Shown here: positions 7,390 to 11,661 of the stretch, one piece after another
Position numbering within the stretch: the first letter of the stretch is position 1
Layout: every line of letters begins with the position of its first letter
DNA from: Anaerolineae bacterium
Lineage (GTDB): Bacteria; Chloroflexota; Anaerolineae; JAFGEY01
Length of the DNA stretch: 11,661 nucleotides
NCBI GenBank assembly: GCA_016929205.1
Contig: JAFGJF010000222.1
Span: 1 to 11,661 of the forward strand
Direction of reading: 5' to 3'
Program-made: the position numbers and the translations under genes
The notes under the pieces: generated by a model
Told to the model about the DNA's origin: nothing
The model's database searches: none
The model's input: the letters and a program-made list of their open reading frames with translations, nothing else

Positions 7390-8700
7390 TCATCGTTTAG
7401 CAAGCATATCCTGGAAAAAGCGCAGCATTTGATAATACATCGCTTCGGTGTCAGGATCGGGCGCGTAAATGCCGGGATAATGTCCCGTGCCCTCATAGAT
7501 GTCCAGTTCGTAGGGCAGCCCGGCATCGTCAAGCGCCTGGGCGAGCAATTCGCTTTGCGTGTGCGGGATCACCCCATCGCCCGTGCCGTGGATCAGGCAC
7601 AGCGGCGGCAGGCCTTGCACCGCGAAAACGGGCGAATTTTCCAGGTACAGGGTGGGCGCGCGGTCGGGATGGCCCAGTCCCCACAATACCCGTTCCAGGT
7701 GTGGAAACTCGGTGTGCCCGCGATAGTCGGTGGTGTACACGTCGTAGCGCAGCCGGTACGCGTCGGTCAGCCCACCGAGCAGCACCACACCGCGCACATC
7801 GTCCACGTGCGGCAGGGCGCGCAGCAGGGCCAGCGATGAAAAACTGCCCCCCAGGGCCACGATGCGCTCCGTGTCGACCCGTGCAGACAGTTCGCCCTGC
7901 CCGAACAAGGTCATCGCCACGATCAGGTCTTCGGTGTCGGGGGTGATGTCCATCTCGCGCATGCTCACCGGGCCGATACCCAGCACCACGTAGCCCTGGG
8001 CGACAAAGGCCATCGACGCCGGCTCCCAATCGAGCGGCAGGCCGGGATAGGCGGCGATCAGGCCGGGCAAGTCGGTTCGATCGGTGTTGGCCGGCTCATA
8101 GATGTAGGCATTGACGGTGAACCCGTTCCGCTCAAAAGTGACGAGGGTGCGTCGAGCCTGGGTCGAGTGGGGGTAATCGTGGTCGACCAACTCTGGCGAG
8201 CCGTGCTCGATCTGTTCGGGCAGTGAGGGCTGCACGAGCGGTGTGAGACAAAAGTCGATGCCGGGCGTGGTTTGGCCCGGACGGACGCGCACTGCGTCGG
8301 TCATTGCCCAGAGCGGCGCGGCATAGGTGTTAACCTGGTAGCCGCAGGCAGTCGCTGCGGGCACAGTCCAGCCTACCGGGACGCTGTCGATTTGGTACTG
8401 CCCCTGCTCATCAGTTTGCGCGCTGAACGTTCGTCCCCATTGCGTGCTGACCACCACCGTCGCTCCCGTCAGCGGGTGTCCCTCGATGTCGCGCACAGTG
8501 CCGCTGATCTGCCCCTTGCGCGTCAAGTCCTGTCCCCAGACTGATGCCCACCATCGTTCTGTGGTGTGTTCCAGTATGCTGAACACGGCCTGGCCCCGGC
8601 GCGTCTCGTTGATCGACCACCAGCCCGCTGAAAACAGGCCGGCTGCCAGAACCAGCAGGACAAGACCTGCCCGCTGCCCCAATCTCTTACGATGCTGCAT
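7390..8700 (-). CDS. Membrane-anchored alpha/beta hydrolase with carboxypeptidase-regulatory-like domain
   Basis: This 436-residue protein has a basic start and one hydrophobic segment (about 11-28), so it is likely anchored with its body outside the cytoplasm. Residues 63-152 (GQISGTVRDIEGHPLTGATV, then TDEQGQYQIDSVPVG) read as a carboxypeptidase-regulatory or Cna-B-like beta-sandwich, commonly an adhesive or stabilising module. From about 185 it is an alpha/beta hydrolase: nucleophile elbow ALGGSFSSL with Ser286, acid Asp375 in HGTGDGVIP, and His407 in EGTGHYPG. The elbow is GGSFS rather than GxSxG, with Ser replacing the last Gly. The order fits dienelactone hydrolase or prolyl-oligopeptidase-like esterases. 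The substrate is unknown; an ester or peptide outside the membrane is plausible. Its start overlaps the upstream small membrane-protein gene by 14 bp, indicating co-translation, and it is the last gene of its minus-strand unit. Confidence 0.88.
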   Translation of the reverse strand: MQHRKRLGQRAGLVLLVLAAGLFSAGWWSINETRRGQAVFSILEHTTERWWASVWGQDLTRKGQISGTVRDIEGHPLTGATVVVSTQWGRTFSAQTDEQGQYQIDSVPVGWTVPAATACGYQVNTYAAPLWAMTDAVRVRPGQTTPGIDFCLTPLVQPSLPEQIEHGSPELVDHDYPHSTQARRTLVTFERNGFTVNAYIYEPANTDRTDLPGLIAAYPGLPLDWEPASMAFVAQGYVVLGIGPVSMREMDITPDTEDLIVAMTLFGQGELSARVDTERIVALGGSFSSLALLRALPHVDDVRGVVLLGGLTDAYRLRYDVYTTDYRGHTEFPHLERVLWGLGHPDRAPTLYLENSPVFAVQGLPPLCLIHGTGDGVIPHTQSELLAQALDDAGLPYELDIYEGTGHYPGIYAPDPDTEAMYYQMLRFFQDMLAKR

Positions 8701-9061
8701 TCAAGTTCTCTTTGGTTTTCGATGGCTTGCGCCCGGACAAGAGCCAATACAGGCCGTAAAAACAGGCTGGCGAAGCGAGCAGAGCGAAAAAGGGTCCGCT
8801 GGGCCAAGTGCTCGAGAGTACCAAATCGGCCAGGTAAAAGAGCGCCAGGCTGATCGCGGTTGCCAGCGCGCCCCAACTTTCCTTCCACCAGCCGAGGATG
8901 TTGCCCGCGGTCACGCCGATGGGAAAAAAGATCAACATGATGATGTCGCAGACACCGAGTTGGAGCGGCTGGCTGAAATCGGCCTCGCCGAAGAAAAAAG
9001 TGAGGATAAACGCCGCGCTGAGCACGCTCAGGATGCGACCTATCCAACGAATGATGTTCAT
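8687..9061 (-). CDS. Small four-helix integral membrane protein, function unknown
   Basis: This 124-residue protein is hydrophobic throughout, with four likely membrane segments at about 8-25, 37-57, 62-81 and 87-107, followed by a basic, polar tail (GRKPSKTKENLNAAS). Conserved-looking features are FFGE near the end of helix 1 and FFPIGVTAGNILGWWKESWGA across helix 2 and the next loop. It resembles small uncharacterised bacterial membrane proteins (DUF7670-like, from memory and unverified). I chose the ATG with complement at 9059-9061 because AGGAG (complement of 9067-9071) lies five bases upstream; a TTG at 9076 would add five residues across the ribosome site. It overlaps the hydrolase gene by 14 bp and lies 106 bp after the membrane GAF gene. 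A partner role for either neighbour is plausible but not shown. Confidence 0.82.
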   Translation of the reverse strand: MNIIRWIGRILSVLSAAFILTFFFGEADFSQPLQLGVCDIIMLIFFPIGVTAGNILGWWKESWGALATAISLALFYLADLVLSSTWPSGPFFALLASPACFYGLYWLLSGRKPSKTKENLNAAS

Positions 9062-9107
9062 TGTGTCTCCTCTCAAACAGATGATAAATGCGTCTGGTTC
9101 TGACTAA

Positions 9108-9136
9108 ACAGTATCACAAGGAGACGTTCAAAACAA
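9108..9136 (-). promoter_or_regulatory. Possible internal promoter for the small membrane protein and hydrolase genes
   Basis: On the minus strand TTGTTT (9131-9136) is followed after 17 bp by TACTGT (9108-9113), with an upstream TGA giving an extended -10. It lies in the 106-bp gap before the small membrane-protein gene and shares the -35 hexamer TTGTTT with the promoter at 11007-11035. The -10 match is weak, so read-through from the upstream gene remains the simpler explanation. Confidence 0.3.
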
Positions 9137-9167
9137 GGTCACGGGGTGTCAAAAACTGCCAGCTTTG

Positions 9168-10976
9168 TTATGTTGGGGTTTGGGCGGCGTGTTCCATCTC
9201 TGCGACGGCCTGGGCAACGCCGCGCACGGCCCGGCGCCGGGCGCGATTAAAGCCGCTTTCGCTGATGTAGAGCTTGGACATAATGTCGCGGTTCAATTCA
9301 CCCTGCACATAGGCGTCGTGCAAGATGGTGTACTGGATCCACTCGCGGGTCAGCTCGCGTGGCTGCGCGCCAGGGGGATGCAGCCGGTCGATCACGTCGA
9401 CCAACATCTGGCTGAGGGCGCGGCCGCGATCCAGGTGGGTGATTGTGGTGGCGCGATCGCCGAGATAGGGTCTGATGACCTCCAACCGGGCCAACGCGTG
9501 CTCGCCCAGGTAAGCATAATCGTACAGATGGCGCAGCGCATCTTCGACAAGCTGGCGCATCTGCGCGCTGTCATCCGGGATGGATGGCGCACGCTCGCTG
9601 TCAAGCATGTTCTGCAATTCGGCCTGCAAAGTTTTTTCGCGCGCACGGAATTCGCCGACCAGGGCGTCGATCTGTGCCACAGAGGCGACCTGCTGCCGTG
9701 CAGCATACACCACGCCGGCCAGTTGATCGGCCAGTGTGTCGAGCACATCCAGGTCGTCTTCGGTGTAAGCCTCGCCGCGTGCCCGCTCGCCGAGGACGAT
9801 CGCCCCCACCTGCTCGTCCTGCGTGTACAGCGGGACGATCGCCTGCCCATCCAGCAGGACGATCTCGTTGGTGAGCAGATCCGAGGTCAGAGATGGCGAG
9901 GGGTATCCGAGCGGGTAAGATGCGGCATGAATCCATCGATCGGCCTGCCGGACGCCGATCCAGCCCCAGGCACAGCCGAACGTTCGACACAGCACATCCA
10001 GCACTGGCTGCATTTGCTCGCCAAAATCGCGCCCTATTGCCTCGCGGGCGAATGCACGCAGATTAGATTTAAGTTCTAAATATTGTCGTCGATAAAAAAA
10101 TCGCTCCAGGCTGATGCTGCCCCACTCGTACAGCGAGTGCGAGAGGATGACCAGGATCAGCACAAAGACGAATACCGAGAAGGGAATGTCAAAGGCGAGG
10201 TATGACAGGTAAACCACCAGCACATACAACCCGCCAACAACGGCCATAGCCAGGGTCGAATAGCCAAAGTCGGCCCGGCTGGCGCGGCCTTCGATCAACG
10301 CGTTGTAACGGGCGACGCCGTAGCCGAGCATAACCAGGGCCGCGGCCATTACCACATGTCCCCACAGCAGCGGCACGTCGAGCCGAAACCAGACGGTCAT
10401 CGTCAAGTAAGCGGTGGCGGCCGTGGCCAGCACCGTCGCACTCCACAGTGCATCGAATCGATCGCGCAGGGCACGGCGGGCGCATTGGCTTTTACCCCAC
10501 AGCAAGTAAAGCGCCGCCAGGGTTGGGGGGAGGATGAGCAGCGCGCACAGCCAGAGGTACAGCGGGCCGGGGCGCTGCGCGGTGGCATAGATGAACGGCC
10601 TGTCCGTCAGCGTGCCCAACACGCGCCCCGAAGTCAACTCGATCAGCAGCAAGGTGACAGCCAGGCCGTGGGCCAGCCAGGGCAGGATGCGCTGCCAGGG
10701 TTTCGATTGGGGCAGCAAAAATGTGGCCAGGTGCAGCCACAAGGGAGCGGTGAAAAAAATGCTCCACCCGGTCCACCAATCGAGCGCGCGCGTAGGCGGC
10801 GGGTTGAGGTGCAAAAAGCTGTCCAAAAAGTAGCCAGCCAGCGACCACAGGGTCAAGCCGGCCAGCCAGGAGACCCGGCTGCGTGGGCTGCGGGTGACGA
10901 TATAGAGGCCCAGCCACAGGGACACGGCCAGAGCCATAAAATCGACCAGCGAAGTCAGTGCGGTCAGGGGGGACAT
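9168..10976 (-). CDS. Multi-pass membrane protein with GAF domain and C-terminal helix-turn-helix-like tail, no kinase core
   Basis: This is a 602-residue protein. About nine hydrophobic segments fill residues 8-280, like the 7TM/ComP-type sensor regions of kinases. SLERFFYRRQYLELKSNLRAFA (289-310) matches the juxtamembrane sequence of such sensors. A GAF domain follows (about 310-425: DVLCRTFGCAWGWIG, then VPLYTQDEQVGAIVLGER and DLDVLDTLADQLAGVV), then a helical, probably coiled-coil linker (425-460). A HisKA/HATPase core would be expected next, but no H box, N box or glycine box is present. Residues 470-602 are helical and end with LNRDIMSKLYISESGFNRAR (561-580), which reads as a helix-turn-helix with a basic second helix. 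I infer a membrane-bound one-component regulator, though a protein-interaction tail is possible. The ATG at 10976 follows AGGAGG (10981-10986); an upstream in-frame start at 11054 would put the promoter inside the gene. Confidence 0.85.
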   Translation of the reverse strand: MSPLTALTSLVDFMALAVSLWLGLYIVTRSPRSRVSWLAGLTLWSLAGYFLDSFLHLNPPPTRALDWWTGWSIFFTAPLWLHLATFLLPQSKPWQRILPWLAHGLAVTLLLIELTSGRVLGTLTDRPFIYATAQRPGPLYLWLCALLILPPTLAALYLLWGKSQCARRALRDRFDALWSATVLATAATAYLTMTVWFRLDVPLLWGHVVMAAALVMLGYGVARYNALIEGRASRADFGYSTLAMAVVGGLYVLVVYLSYLAFDIPFSVFVFVLILVILSHSLYEWGSISLERFFYRRQYLELKSNLRAFAREAIGRDFGEQMQPVLDVLCRTFGCAWGWIGVRQADRWIHAASYPLGYPSPSLTSDLLTNEIVLLDGQAIVPLYTQDEQVGAIVLGERARGEAYTEDDLDVLDTLADQLAGVVYAARQQVASVAQIDALVGEFRAREKTLQAELQNMLDSERAPSIPDDSAQMRQLVEDALRHLYDYAYLGEHALARLEVIRPYLGDRATTITHLDRGRALSQMLVDVIDRLHPPGAQPRELTREWIQYTILHDAYVQGELNRDIMSKLYISESGFNRARRRAVRGVAQAVAEMEHAAQTPT

Positions 10977-10980
10977 TTTA

Positions 10981-10988
10981 CCTCCTCT
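10981..10988 (-). promoter_or_regulatory. Ribosome-binding site that fixes the start of the membrane GAF gene
   Basis: On the minus strand AGAGGAGG lies four bases before the ATG with complement at 10974-10976. It supports the 602-residue form over a 628-residue form beginning at 11054, for which I see no comparable site. Confidence 0.8.
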
Positions 10989-11006
10989 GAAACTCAAGAC
11001 ATACGC

Positions 11007-11035
11007 ATTATAGCGTAGATAGTGATAGAAAACAA
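11007..11035 (-). promoter_or_regulatory. Sigma70-like promoter for the membrane GAF gene
   Basis: On the minus strand TTGTTT (11030-11035) is followed by a 17-bp spacer and a perfect TATAAT (11007-11012). Transcription would start near 11000, giving a leader of about 25 nt that just includes the AGGAGG site. It probably drives the minus-strand unit down to 7390. Confidence 0.7.
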
Positions 11036-11036
11036 G

Positions 11037-11065
11037 TTGAGCGATACACAACAAGCGCCTATCCT
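11037..11065 (+). promoter_or_regulatory. Possible promoter for the serpin gene
   Basis: TTGAGC (11037-11042), a 17-bp spacer and TATCCT (11060-11065) match the sigma70 pattern at four of six positions in each hexamer. It lies back to back with the minus-strand promoter at 11007-11035. It would give a leader of about 150 nt containing the hairpins at 11091-11163. Confidence 0.4.
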
Positions 11066-11090
11066 AGAGTTGCTCTCGTCGCCGTCCCCG

Positions 11091-11163
11091 GGGGCGAAAA
11101 CCGCCCCGAGACGGGGCTTTGAGCGAATTTCAGGATAGATTCCAAGAGCGGAACCATTCGCTC
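11091..11163 (+). promoter_or_regulatory. Structured leader with alternative hairpins upstream of the serpin gene
   Basis: GGGGCG (11091-11096) can pair with CGCCCC (11102-11107). The overlapping GCCCCG (11103-11108) can instead pair with CGGGGC (11112-11117), which is followed by TTT. Next, GAGCGAAT (11121-11128) pairs with ATTCGCTC (11156-11163), enclosing a smaller TTCC/GGAA stem (11140-11143 with 11150-11153). These pairings are exact, but T-runs are short. They could be weak terminators, transcript-stabilising structures or a regulatory leader; no known riboswitch class is recognised. Confidence 0.4.
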
Positions 11164-11222
11164 TTTCTGCGCGTCTACAGCACAATGGTTTCGTGCAGGG
11201 TTCCAAAAGAAGGGAGTTCAAG

Positions 11223-11661
11223 ATGAACAAGATAGTCTATTTGTGTCTGGTTTTGGCGGCGTTGGTGGGTCTGGTTGCCTGCGCGCCCGTTTCTGCCGCG
11301 CAAGAGGTGCAGTCCGACAAGCCGCGCATCGTTTCGCCTTCCGTCACCGATGCGGATACGGCGCAGTTGGTCCATGACAACCAGGCCTTTGCGCTCGATC
11401 TCTACCGCGTTCTCAAGTCCCAAGACGGCAACCTGTTTTACTCGCCGTACAGCATCTCGGTGGCGCTGGCCATGACCTATGCCGGCGCGCGCAACGAGAC
11501 CGCGCGTCAGATGGCCGAGGTGATGCATTTTACCCTGTCGCAAAAGCAGTTGCACCCGACGTTTAACGCGCTCGATCTGGCGCTCAACAGCCGGGGCGAG
11601 GGAGCACAAGGCAAGGACGGCCAGGGCTTTCGTCTCAACGTCGTCAATGCGATCTGGGGAC
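11223..11661 (+). CDS. Serpin family protease inhibitor, lipoprotein, C-terminus beyond the window
   Basis: The frame from ATG 11223 is open for 146 codons to the right edge. Residues 1-20 form a lipoprotein signal peptide (short basic start, hydrophobic core, lipobox LVAC with Cys20), so the mature protein should be lipid-anchored outside the cytoplasmic membrane. A polar linker (21-50) leads into the serpin fold: FALDLYRVLKSQDGNLFYSP, then SISVALAMTYAGARNETARQ, the helix B region that is the most conserved N-terminal serpin signature. LNVVNAIWG at the edge matches the strand after helix D. Serpins trap serine or cysteine proteases by a reactive-centre loop near the C-terminus; that loop is not in this window, so target and inhibitory status cannot be judged. 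The start has AAGGGAG (11210-11216) six bases upstream. It is transcribed divergently from the membrane GAF gene. Confidence 0.93.
   Translation, partial: MNKIVYLCLVLAALVGLVACAPVSAAQEVQSDKPRIVSPSVTDADTAQLVHDNQAFALDLYRVLKSQDGNLFYSPYSISVALAMTYAGARNETARQMAEVMHFTLSQKQLHPTFNALDLALNSRGEGAQGKDGQGFRLNVVNAIWG

Noticed and set aside
9165..10079. Plus-strand open frame of 304 codons over the membrane GAF gene
   Set aside because: The sense frame has a GAF domain and a continuous membrane-protein pattern; this frame has neither.
10356..11018. Plus-strand open frame of 220 codons rich in Gln and Gly
   Set aside because: The composition is what antisense of a Leu- and Ala-rich membrane protein gives, and it crosses the real ribosome site and promoter.
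10977..11054. 26-residue N-terminal extension of the membrane GAF protein
   Set aside because: The extension contains a perfect TATAAT at 11007-11012 with a correctly spaced -35, and the strong AGGAGG precedes the inner ATG.
1..11661. CRISPR array, tRNA/rRNA genes, transposases or defence genes
   Set aside because: I found no regularly spaced direct repeats, no tRNA-like cloverleaf or rRNA sequence, and no transposase, integrase or nuclease motifs.

Overview
The window looks like chromosome from a free-living bacterium, most plausibly a member of the Chloroflexota (Anaerolineae or a relative). This is an inference from gene style: GC-rich codon use, large PAS/GAF sensor kinases, a membrane-GAF protein with a ComP-like juxtamembrane segment, a lipoprotein serpin, and strong Shine-Dalgarno sites (one nearly perfect GGAGGTGATC). 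No similarity search was possible. I see no rRNA, tRNA, CRISPR array, transposase or phage gene.

Layout. (1) Positions 1-3715, minus strand: two signalling genes, a 949-residue hybrid histidine kinase (membrane region, PAS, GAF, PAS, HisKA, HATPase, REC) and, downstream of it, a PAS-GAF protein cut by the left edge. (2) 3716-4012: a divergent intergenic region with a dyad upstream of the kinase and a sigma70-like promoter plus very strong ribosome site for the next gene. (3) 4013-7389, plus strand: four predicted oxidoreductases in a row (aldo/keto reductase, nitroreductase, short-chain dehydrogenase, Gfo/Idh/MocA dehydrogenase). A hairpin followed by seven T precedes the nitroreductase, and a 15-bp perfect palindrome separates the last two genes. 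The nitroreductase and SDR genes overlap by ATGA. (4) 7390-10976, minus strand: a probable three-gene unit. It starts with a multi-pass membrane protein carrying a GAF domain and a C-terminal helix-turn-helix-like tail but no kinase core. A small four-helix membrane protein follows, then a membrane-anchored alpha/beta hydrolase with a carboxypeptidase-regulatory-like domain. This unit converges on the oxidoreductase unit, and the two stop codons touch. (5) 10977-11222: a divergent promoter region whose plus-strand half could form several alternative hairpins. (6) 11223 to the right edge: the start of a lipoprotein serpin.

How the genes may work together. The oxidoreductases could form a small pathway for a sugar, polyol or carbonyl substrate, but nothing in the sequence names the substrate. 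The minus-strand unit 10976-7390 pairs a possible membrane-bound one-component regulator with a small membrane protein and an extracytoplasmic hydrolase. That is the least conventional part of the window and the one I would examine first.
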